64,000 bases of DNA from Pontederia crassipes (taxonomy: Eukaryota; Streptophyta; Magnoliopsida; Commelinales; Pontederiaceae), in assembly GCA_030549335.1 (NCBI GenBank), contig JAUKPH010000017.1, positions 9,447,501 to 9,511,500 of the forward strand, read 5' to 3'. A model generated the notes under the pieces. It ran no database searches, was not told where the DNA came from, and saw only the letters and a program-made list of their open reading frames with translations. A program made the translations under genes and the position numbers. Every line of letters starts with the position of its first letter. Position 1 is the first letter of the stretch. Positions 48,070 to 59,800 of this stretch are shown piece by piece.

Positions 48070-49763
48070 TGATGCGTAAAATGATGTAGCAAAATAAAAT
48101 CGCTGGCAAGTGCATTAGTCGCTCAAGTAATATAGAAAATAGAAGTAAGAGTGTTGAACCCACGATGAATATTATTAATAAAATATCTGAATTTATAAAT
48201 TAATAAGAGAGGAAAAATATGGATTTTTGAAAATAGGTTTTGTAAAAATAAAATAAAATAAAGATAATAAGATAATAATAAGATAAGATAATGGTGTTGA
48301 AGTTAGGCCTTAGGATGAAAATAGATCAGAATAAATATTTGAACCATAAAAGATAAATTTAAACTTTAAAGATGGATTAGAGTCTCTCTAAACTAATCTA
48401 ACATGATTAATTTGTGATTTCCACAATTGACATCCCTCAACTTAAGCATGCAGAACTATCTTAATTTAATAAGAATTGAAATCTCCACAACTGGCATCCC
48501 ATCAAATCATATTGAAATTAAAATACATTAAATTGGATTCCCTAAACTATTAATCACTCCACAAACTGATATAGATTTAATAGACCACACAAATTTGATT
48601 CTCCACATACTAGTTATCAAATTTATGTAAATTATTAATTTCATATAAAATCAATTAAAATTAGTATCATGAATTCTGAAATCAAACACTCCACAAACTG
48701 GTATAGCCTCATTCTGAAATCCAATTAACTAATATAAAAGCATTAAGCATAATTAATAATTGATCAGAAAATATTAAAACAAATAAAATAGGGTCCAAAC
48801 ATTTCCCTTCAATTCATAATCTCCTAAAATATAAAATATAAAAATATGGAGTTCATCATAGAAATTCTGGAGAGATAATAAAATATAAATGATAAAAATA
48901 GAAAGAATTACACATAAAACAGAGATATCGAATTTGGGCAGATAGTCGTGCAACCTTTCGTACTTGATCAGAGTCATGATCAACCTCCAACCGTCGCACC
49001 TCTCTCCTCTTGGTCGAAGCCTACAGACCTTCGACTCATCGTAAAAGAAAACCATACTTCAAAGCACGAATTGGGACGATGACTTCCTCCTCTATTTATA
49101 GGTGCGGACGAACTTTAAGTTGATCACGGTCGTGAATATCATACGACCAACTTTAAATTCGGCTAGAGATAAAACTTGGTTAATGATAAAAAGTTATTCA
49201 TTTTGCACCCGATGATAAACTTTTCTTGATGATTCTCGGCCACCAAACTTTGTTAATATTGTCTTTTATGCCCAATGATTGGAGTTCTCGGCCGCAAAGC
49301 TTCATGTTTGTTAAGGATAAAAGTTCTCCATCGCTTTATCGCCCAATGATATATGTTTGGATTTTTACGGTCGATAGTCTTGATTGGTGTTGGTGTTTTT
49401 CCCCCAAGATAACTTGGAGTTCACGACCGATAATCACCATGATCTTGGTTGATGATAAGATTTTGCGCCCAATGATCTTGGCCGCAAAAGATGAATCTCG
49501 GTTAATGATGAAGTCTTATCGGCCGCAAAAGAATAATTCTTGGCATAGATCCGTCATCTGGACTTGTCCAACTCGTCTGCAAAAATAATTATAAAAATTA
49601 AGTCAATTTATTCAAAAATTAAAATATTCAGAAAATCAATAGTGAGACTACATGAATCCGGAATTATCATTAAAAGTGACCTAAAACGATGCATACCATG
49701 AATAAATTATAGAAAAATTAACTAAAATAATAATCTAAAATATGTTATATTTTGTATGCATCA
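48070..49763 (+). mobile_element. Solo LTR (family A, copy 2)
   Basis: TGATGCGTAAAATG..TATGCATCA termini are flanked by a perfect 5-bp target-site duplication TATAT (48065-48069, 49764-49768). It aligns with the 4711-6466 LTR in the same orientation, including the start block, the 'ctccacaactggcatccc' region and the TATA-like 'cctctatttatagg' at about 49090. It is slightly shorter (1694 against 1756 bp), mainly in the 'cggcc' repeat area. The frames at 48774-49055 and 49226-49588 are internal to the LTR and show no similarity. Confidence 0.88.
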
Positions 49764-50639
49764 TATATTTAATTTATATAGTCAAAGATGAAATCATATG
49801 CTAAGTATGTCTTTCCCCTCTTTTTGTCATCCTGATTTAGAAGTTAAAGAAAAATAAAATATTAAAGAAGAAACGAGAGAAAATTAGGAGATTTTCCTTT
49901 TCATTCATCTTTAACTTAATTTCAAACAAACATGAATCAGTTGTCCTCTTTTCTCTTCGCATAGATTATCATTCTTTTACCTCACCCTAAAGGATTGCTT
50001 TGTATTTGTGCAAATGACGATTTCTTTATGAGATTAACCTCTGTGTGGATTGATTGAAATGGATAGCACATATAATAGTTATCAGTCTTATAATTAAGTT
50101 TAATAAAAGTATTTGGTAGTATAACGATTGAATTAGTTAATAACTATAAAACACATGAATATATAAGTTGGAATCTCACATGCATAAGATTTTCTCTTAT
50201 TAAAAAATAACATTTTTTTTATTTTCTAAATAATTTCCATTTATCTTAAAAAATATGACAGAGATAGAGAGAAAATGAAGTAATTAAATAAATTATGAAA
50301 AATTAATTTATGTTGAAAAAGATAAAAAAGTAAAATATTACAAAATTACAATATAATATTTAAATATTAAATATATATTTTTAAATAGAATGGAAAAGGT
50401 ATATTAGAAATTAATGTCCATCCACAAAATTATAAACTCTAATTGCGTACCAAATAGTAAAATAGAGTATACAACTTTATTCACTATTCAAAAATCCAAA
50501 ATTGGAACGTCCCAGAGCCTAGACAAAATAATATGTTCTAGAAAAAGAATATAAGTATATTTCTTAAGACTACATTTTGGCACTCTTAAATTTCTTATCT
50601 ATTTGAAGCCAATATTTTTTCCCCAAATTATACATGCAA
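49764..50639. other. AT-rich upstream intergenic DNA
   Basis: Very AT-rich from 50160 to 50480 with poly-A/T runs. No feature can be supported. Confidence 0.35.
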
Positions 50640-50881
50640 AATGAGTTGATAAACCAAAACTTAGACAATATTTAAAAAAAAATGCAAAACAAGGCCCATA
50701 AAAAGGCCTAACTATTGGGCCTCCTATTTGGGTCCATTATTGGTCTTCGCGTAGTCTGAAGGTTTGAGTCAATGAAACCGGTCAACAATTGAAAGAAAGC
50801 GAAGACGAACAGCTATACAACATCTTCGTTTTGGATCGACAATTCGATGTAAAAATAAAAAAAATAAAGGAAAAAAGAAAC
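50640..50881 (+). promoter_or_regulatory. Promoter and leader of the GnT-I gene
   Basis: Two site II-type elements lie close together: GGCCCA at 50693-50698 and TGGGCC at 50716-50721. Such pairs are common upstream of plant housekeeping genes. The leader just before the start codon contains a minimal start-stop ATGTAA at 50847-50852 and, if transcription starts early enough, a 6-codon upstream frame at 50773-50793. No clear TATA box is visible. Confidence 0.45.
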
Positions 50882-53800
50882 ATGGCAAGAAACATCTGCG
50901 ACATCCGAATACTTTTGGCAATCGCCGCCGCCTCTTTCATCTATATTCAGGTTCGATCGACCGATCAATCAATCGTTCTTCCTCCATCTGTTGCCGAAGT
51001 CTAAAATATCCTAGAAACTTATTGCACTAGTGTCAGTCTTAAAGCGACTCCGTTCTTAAATCGTAATCTAAATTGTGGAAAATTTGGATCAAACCGAAGA
51101 ATAAGATGTATGTCGCTGTGTTGTGTGCCCTTGGAAGATTTGGATCTGAAACCTTTCTTTCTCCTCACATTATCCAACACTTTATTGGTTTCTTCATTTT
51201 CGTAGTTAATTAGGGTCGAATTGCTGCTGCTTAAAAGCACTTTTGTTGCTGAAAATTTCTTTCGAATTCATTGCTTTCAGGTGCGTCTTTTTGTGACGCA
51301 ATCGGAATACGCAGATCGTTTGGCCGCCGCTGTGAGTAATGCCTGATCTCCTTTCTAACAAGAGCTTACAACATTAATTGCTTGTATAGGAATTCGGCAA
51401 AAATCTCAGTTGAATGCAGTATTTTGTTTGCTGCACCTTAGTTATGCAAGCCTGCATCAAGCTTCTAAGTTCTGAAACATTTTTTACTTACTTTTATTTG
51501 TAACCTGCAAGATTGCAACTAAAGATGATCATTGGCTACATTTATTTCTAACTTTTGAGGTTCAAGGGTTTCTAGATGCTGGCAGTGTATGTTATGCATT
51601 TATATATTTCTAAATGTATCATCTTCGTGCATTTTGACAGTTCATTTTTTTCATGAATTCACAACAGGTTGAATCTGAAAACCAATGTACAAATCAAATG
51701 CGCTTGTTGATTGATCAAATCAGCATGCAACAGGGGAAAATAGTTACCTTAGAAGGTATATGCCTTGTTAGTCATTGTTATTGTTTTCTGTTCATTCTTA
51801 TGTTATCAATGCTCATGGACATAATTACCGGATCATATCCATAGTACACAAAATTTACGCCGCATTAACGTCATTGATCCTGTAACCTATTTTTTTGTTA
51901 ACTTCTCAAATGTACATTAACTTCTTATGAATACTTAGTAATGATTTGATAAGTGAATTCAATGGACGAGCTTATCAATACATTGCCAGTGCATTTAAGT
52001 GTTATTCATTTTCTTGCTGCAATGCCTTAAGAGATTATATGTGAGGGAGCAAGTGGCTCTTTACATAGATAACATCGTATTTGGGGAGCAAGTGGGGAGG
52101 TGGATTGTGCATTTTGATCCTTTCATTTTATGCACAATTGTGTAAATTCCACGTTTTGTTTTATATATATGGTGGATGACTACCACAATCCCGTAGTCAT
52201 TATTTCTTTCATCGTAAATAAACAAACGAACATGAAATTGGTCTTTCATTTTTCCCAGAAAAGTGTACATGGGTTCAACTAGCTATCTGTTGGAAACAAG
52301 CTTGTTGCTCTTATGTTTATAATAGTTTAATTTTGTTTCTTAATAAAAGTTAAGCGTGTCACTCTTATTCATATATCCTCATGTCTTGTTTCGGGGGTGA
52401 CACTTGAATATTTTATTGATCTTATTAAAAAAAATGTTTCTCCCTTTCAAAAAAGTAATGTTTCTAACTTTCTTTGGCCCTTGAACCCTAATTTTAGCAC
52501 CCCAGTTTATGATTTTCCTAATTCTGTGTTCCTCTTTTAGTTTAAAAACTAATTTTATTGACTACTTTCATGTTGTTCTCCTTAAAGGGTGATAACCTCC
52601 AGGATCACTGAGCTTGTGCATAAACTTTACCCTTATCATGCATTCCAGTAAGATAATCATAAATATACTAGAACATTTAATGATGAATGTCATTGACCAT
52701 TGTGAATGAAAAACTTTGTTTTTCAAAGCTAAAAAAGATGTTTCTTGCTGCGTATTTTTTAGTCATTAGCAAGAAAGTTTTATATCTCATGATGAGATGA
52801 ATATTTGAACTATGAAAATTTTAGATTCTAATATGGTGCTAATATATCAGAGGCAAAAGTACGAAAAGAGGAAGAGTGTGCCCAACTGAAGACTCTAGTT
52901 CGAGAACTTGAAGGTATACATTCTTTTAAATTTTCTTAATGCTAAATAAGGTTTCTAATTTGGTTGACACATATTAACGAGACCTTTACAACAACAACAA
53001 CAATAACAAAGCCTTATCCCACTAGATGGGGTCGGCTACATGGATCATACGACGTCATTCTGCTTTATTAGTAACACAATATATTCGTTGATCCATGTTC
53101 ATGAGATTCGACAGGATTTTACGCTGGCAGTCGGGGCCTAACACAACCCTCCTCCTTTATTCGGGCTTGGGACCGGCTATAAAACATAGGCGGAGTTATT
53201 AACGAGACCTTTATTGTCATTATTATTTTTTCCCACATCACTTAACACAATAAAAATCTTTCTCAAATGCATTGAAGAATGTTACACTGGAAGTTTCATT
53301 GTTAAAGAAATGTTAGCTAAGCGTCATTGCATGTCAAGATCTGTTCATCATATTTAGGTGCTATGAAATTCTTACACCATAATGTGATGTATTAATTTTT
53401 GTGGATGCTTTTTGGCAAGTAACAATTTAGGCAAATCATAAGTTGTTGAGTATTTTCCGTACATCACGTGGTAGTCTGGGAGGCTCTCATTGTTGATATC
53501 TTTGCTTGATATCTGGTCCATTTGGATACAATGTAACATCATTTTTGGGGGGAGAGAGGCAACAACTTAAACAATGTTGCACATCATATCTTATTTTTGT
53601 CTCATGAGTGGGTATTGGATAGTACTTTTGTGTGGGTATTCACACCCTTTTGGGCCTTTGTTTGTTTCTTGGATTCATACGTGTACATTTCATAGTTTCC
53701 ATTTTAATACTAAATGTATAGCTATCCAAACTGGGTAGCATCCTTTCCTAACTAAAAAAAAAACCCTTACAACAAAAAAAAAACAAGTTATATGTCTTGG

Positions 53801-56800
53801 TTTTTATTTAGCTACCTTGCATATGTGGTGAATTTAGAACCTCTCTTCAAAATACCATTTGCATTCCACTGGAATGAGTACAAGAACATACTTTGCTAAC
53901 TTTAGTCTTTGTAACATACTTACAATGCGGCTGTAAATATTATATGTTTTTTCCAAACGATGAGAAAAATAAATAATTTAGAAGTTCAAACAATTACCTT
54001 CATTCTCTTTTGTTCGATTTGTTTTTTCACATGATAATATTAATTAACAGCATTGGGTTACTAGCTAAAAAAATATTCTAAGAAAACCAGTGGTGTAATT
54101 CCTGGCTTTAAAAGAGATAAATGTTGACCTAAAATGGTTTTCATACTTGTTTTAAAGAATAGCTTGTAGCATGTCAGATTACTTAATAGGACTTATTTCT
54201 TAGGAGAGTCAACAACAACAACAACAACAACAAAGCCTTATCCCACTAGGTGGGGTCGGCTACATGAATCATACGACGCCATTTGTTGATCCATGTTCAT
54301 GCGATTCGACAGGGTTTTACGCTAGCTGTCGGGGCCTAACACAACCCTCTTCCTTTATCCGGGCTTGGGACCGGCTATAAAACATAGGCGGAGTTTTATT
54401 TCTTAGGAGAGTCATGTCTATAAATATTATATGTTTTTTTTTCCTGAAACGATGTGAAAAATAAATAATGCAGAAGTTCAAAAATTACCTTCGTTCTCTT
54501 TTGTTCGATTTGTTTTTTCACATGCAGATATTTTTTTTCACATGCAAATATTAATTAAAAGCATCGGGTTTCTAGCTAAAAAAATATTCCAAGAAAACCA
54601 ATGGTGTAATTCCTGGCTTTAAAAGACATAGAGGTTGACCTAAAATGGCTTTCATACTTGTTTTAAAAAATAGCTGACAACATGTCAGATTACTTAATAG
54701 GACTTATTTCTTAGGAGAGTCATGTCTCCAATCCCAAATAAGTGGTGTTACTGGTTTATTATTATTATTATTATTATTATTATTGAGAACTCCGCCTATG
54801 TTTTATAGCCGGTCCCAAGCCCGGATAAAGGAGGAGGGTTGTGTTAGGCCCCGACAGCCAGCGTAAAACCCTGTCGAATCTCATAAACATGGATTAACGA
54901 AGTCGTATGATCCATGTAGCCGACCCCACCTAGTGGGATAAGGTTTTGTTGTTGTTGTTGTTGTATTATTATTATTGAGGGGATTGTTATTTATTGTTAT
55001 TGTTGTTCTTCTTTATTTTCTTAATTAGTGACTTTTTTGTCTGGTCACATATTTGAATCTTCTTCCTAAACCTTTATTGCAAACTGACTAGCTACTCATC
55101 GTAAATAATCTAGTTGGCGCCATGCAGATTCAGTATCCCCCATTTTTCATTTTTCCTTCAAACTCCTTGGTCCATCCTCTCTTTGGCCATTCTTATCATT
55201 GTCTAGAATCAAAATCAACTTTGGCATGTAAAAATTTACTCCTTTCTATGTACAAGATATTGTTGTTGTAGTCGAATATTTACTAGAGTGGGGTGAGAGC
55301 ATTGTCGTTGGATACTATTGCCCTTGGCAAATCTGGAATACTGTAAATATCTAGTTTCTATTTGATAATAATGGATGACTACAATTATTGGCAGTCATAA
55401 AAAACAGCTTACCATTATTGGTAATCACTCTCCCGTTTCGAAAAACAAAGTTTACTCCTTTTGTAACTTTACCTTGAGAAATGCATTGTATGCTGCAGCT
55501 TCTTATGATATGGATTTTTTAGTGGATGATATTGGATGTTTTTTTTCTGAAAAAAAAAAAAATTACAACAATAATCATTCCTTCTTCTCATAGTTCTGCA
55601 CTTCCATGCAATGTCATTTTGGACATGTGAATGAAAAACTGCTTTCACCACCAAATCAATTATTCCAATGATTAGATTAAGGTGATATGAAACATCATGC
55701 AAGCTTACCAATCCCATGGACTAGTTAGCACCATGAAAGTCACGAATAAAGTAAGCACATATTTTAATATTTTCTGCTTTTTCCTTCTAAAAAAAATCTG
55801 CTTTTTCCTTAATTGGACTGCAATTAATATTGCACCTCTAGCTTCCCTGTCCAGAAGTTGGACGTGCAAAGATTTTTTAACTTTATGAATTTTGGCTGCA
55901 GCAAAGAGTCTTCAGAAGCTTATGGTAAACAATGAGGTATCTTTAAAATCTTCAATTGTTATTTAAGAAAACATAACCGATTAGGTCAGGTATCTGCTAA
56001 CTCTTCTGTGTCTCCTTTCCTTAGGTGCCTGTGGCAGCAGTTGTAATAATGGCTTGTAATCGTCCAGACTATTTGGAAAGGACAATTAATTCTATCTTGA
56101 AGTATGTCTGAATTCTATATATATATTCTCTGTATAACAGGGATGATTAATTTGGCATTTATCCTTCATTGAATAGTTACTAAGGTGTTAGTTGAACTTT
56201 TATTGTTCTTTCAGGTACCAGAGTTCAGTTGCTTCAAAGTTTCCGCTTTTTGTCTCCCAGGTTTGATGGGTATCCTTTTATATTATATCCAGTGTGATCA
56301 TTTTCCGAACTGTTTATTGTAATCTCAATGTTCTACCATTTTGCAGGATGGCACAAATCCAGATGTTAAAGCTAAAGCTCTGAGTTATAAACAAATAACT
56401 TATATCCAGGTTTGAAGCTTAAACTTTCTCATGGTCATCTTCTTACCTCTTGAATTTGCCTTTTCTTTTCATGAGATACTCTGTTAGAAAATTTGCACCG
56501 CCAGTTGGGATGCTGAGACTTTGTTATCTGAGACACAAGGAAACTGTTTTCTGGGGGAACCTTCTAGCAAAATAGTCCTTTTTTGAAGGGGAAAGGATGA
56601 TTAGCGATTTTGGTAGTCATCTGATATTGTATCTTTAAATTCCAAAACTACGTCCATGTGTGTCGAAAAGGTAACATCCAAAGAAAAACAGGAAGGCAAC
56701 CCCCCCACTGCAAAATGGACTACCAGACCCGTGCTCATGAGTAAAAAAAGAATTATGTTGTACAATTTTGTTTATGTAGCATCTCTCTCCCCCTAAAGAG

Positions 56801-59800
56801 GGTACAATTTTTTCTATGTAGCATCTCTCCCCCCCAAAAGATGGTGTAGTTCCGCGGAAGCCAAATGGTCTAGGTGGCTGTCAAATACCTTGTCAGCAAT
56901 GCTTAGTCTAGGACCTTGTATTTTATATTTAAATTTTCTTCTATTAATTAACCAATTTTCAGAAAAAAAGGATTTCTCTAGCAGCATAAGGATAAAGAAC
57001 CAACATTCTTGCTAAAGGAATTATACGTTTCATTATCTATAGGCTGGCTCAAGGGTCGGTTGATGAGATATCTTTTCCATATGTTTTTAAACAGCCCATA
57101 ATCTGCAATATTCTTCACTATTCATTTTTTGGTTTAGTTGTTTATCTAACAACTGGCCATCAATGGGCACATTCAATTAGTCTTAAGCCTCACATAACTA
57201 GAAATTTGTATTCATTGGCATTGGCAATAATGTTTGCTGCAGGCTATAGGTTTAGACTTTCGATTTATGTTTAAGTTCCAAAATAACAACGCGCCAATAA
57301 AATTCTTGACTGTTATAGTAATATGTACTTTCTTATTTGGATGTCCTCTTAACTGTTGGTAGCATGTATTTATGGGCTGTGGTTAGCCTAAAAAGGCATT
57401 CACACGTGAATGAAGATAGCAAGTTCATCTGAAATTATATACCAGACTTGCAACCCTAGAGGCACTCGCCTGAGGGTGGTCAAGCCTGTTGGAAGAGGAA
57501 AGCTGAAGGCAGGTAATGAAGGTTGAATTGGTAGGTTTCCGTTGGAAAGTAACCCAAGTCGATCAATAATGTGGCAGGATTGGGAGATTAGCACTTTAGC
57601 AGGTTGGACATCTCTAAATATTGCATTCATATCAATTCTGCCTGGTGTCAACCTATTGTCTAGTACAAAGGAAGACTAATAAGCAGGAGCATAAACATCA
57701 ACTTGCCTGTAATTGCTTCCTCTCTCTCAGTTCACCCATAATTCCAACTTAGCATGCCATTCCACTGTCATCAGAGTCATCACTGATATATTGCTTATCC
57801 TACCTTTGCACTATAATTGTGCTTGGAGATGCTTTTGTTTGGTGTTGATGATTCATTTCTAGTAATTTGCTGTTAACTTCTTATACTGAAAGTATGCGTT
57901 ACTTCGTGAGAATATCTAGTTTGTTGTCTGATTCACACTTCACATTGCAGCATTTGGATTTTGAACCAGTTCATACTGAAAGACCCGGAGAAATTATAGC
58001 ATATTACAAGATTGCTAGTAGGTGTTAATTGTCTCCTTTTTTATGAAGATTCTCAATTCGATAAAGTTCAACTTGGCATGCCTGCTGTTCGCTAAGAGCA
58101 CTAATCTTTTCAGGTCATTATAAGTGGGCCATGGATAAATTATTTACTGAATACAATTTTGCTAGAGTGATTATATTAGAAGGTTAATATTTCTACTATC
58201 CTTCCTCTATTTCTTGCTGCATAAGTTCCCCCTACGCAGACATCCTATGAGAAGAGTTCTTGGCCATTGCAGATGATATGGAGATTGCTCCAGATTTTTT
58301 TGACTATTTTGAAGCTGCAGCTACTTTACTTGAAAAAGACAAGTATGTTTCATGTTGATTTAGTTGTGTTCAAGCAATTCTTTTGACTATATCTTCCTAG
58401 TCTTATTTGACCCTAACAAATTGTGGAATGCTATTGAAGATCAATAATGGCCGTGTCTTCATGGAATGATAATGGGCAAGTTCAATTTGTTCATGATTCT
58501 TGTAAGTCACTGTAAAAGATTTATATCTTCTTTTCTCCATCAATAAGAAAACTGGAGTTCGGAAAAGAGTTAGTGTGTTTGACAATGCATTTAACTTGTC
58601 AGACGCTTTTTAAGAATTTTTTTGACTTTCAATTGTAACTACAAGGATGTATTATGAAATGCATATTTTGCATTTGAAAAACGTTAAAAAGATATCATGA
58701 AAAAATGTGTTTCCAAGTCATTTTACCAAGGATAAAAAATTCTCAAATTGCTTTGTAGAACAAAAGAATTTTGGAAATGTATTCCCAAAATTGCTCTTAA
58801 TATGTCAAAAACGTTCTTTCTCTTACTGGTTTTAATAAATTGTGCAGATGCCCTTTACCGATCAGATTTCTTCCCTGGACTTGGCTGGATGTTAACAAAA
58901 TCTGTATGGGATGAGTTATCGCCCAAGTGGCCTAAAGCATATCCTTTAATGACTCCTTGCCCACTTTCCTCTCCCCTTGCCTCTTGTATTCTTTTGTTTC
59001 TTTGCTTTTTCAAAGTTTGGCTTCTTTGTTAGTGCATTTTTCCTTGACACTGCTTTACTTACTGGGATGACTGGGTAAGGCTAAAGGAGGTGCACAAGGA
59101 CCGGCAATTTATACGTCCTGAAGTTTGCAGAACGTACAATTTTGGTGAGCATGTATGTTAATCTGACACTCTTTGATATCCAGAAGTTCAAATTTTCTGA
59201 ATTATTTATTATTTAGAGGTGATTCGTCTCATCCCCAAACTAAATCTTTTGCATGTTACCTCAAAAAAAAAAAATCTTTTGCATGTTTGTGTACTCCTTG
59301 TCTTGCGGTTGAGAAAGCACTAACTTAACATGCCGATATTATATATTACAATGATGCCTGAAAAATATTGTGAGGGAAAATGTCCCATGTTGCACCCAAT
59401 CTAGTTCAGCTCGGAGGACAAGTCGAGTTTGAGTGGAGTCCTTATGTTGTTATTCTAGTTGTCGAATTATAATGAGGTCACTATCATCAGCATGTATACC
59501 AATCAACATGTTGCTTAATCTATCCAATCATATCACAATCTGCAGTTTTTATGCCTCTGAATTTCATTCAGTTGTCTCTTGAAATGTTCTATACAAATTA
59601 TTCAATTCAACACAGAAATTCGAATGCCTTCCAGTATTTAGAATGTGAAATATACTAATTATTTAGAATGTAAATAATTGGGACATCTGGTCTGTAAAAT
59701 TATTTTTTAGTTCCAGTCCATTAATGAATTCCAGATCCTTGTAAGCACATATTTTTGCATGAAAACTGATTTTTCTTAAAAGAAACATGAAAAACTGATT

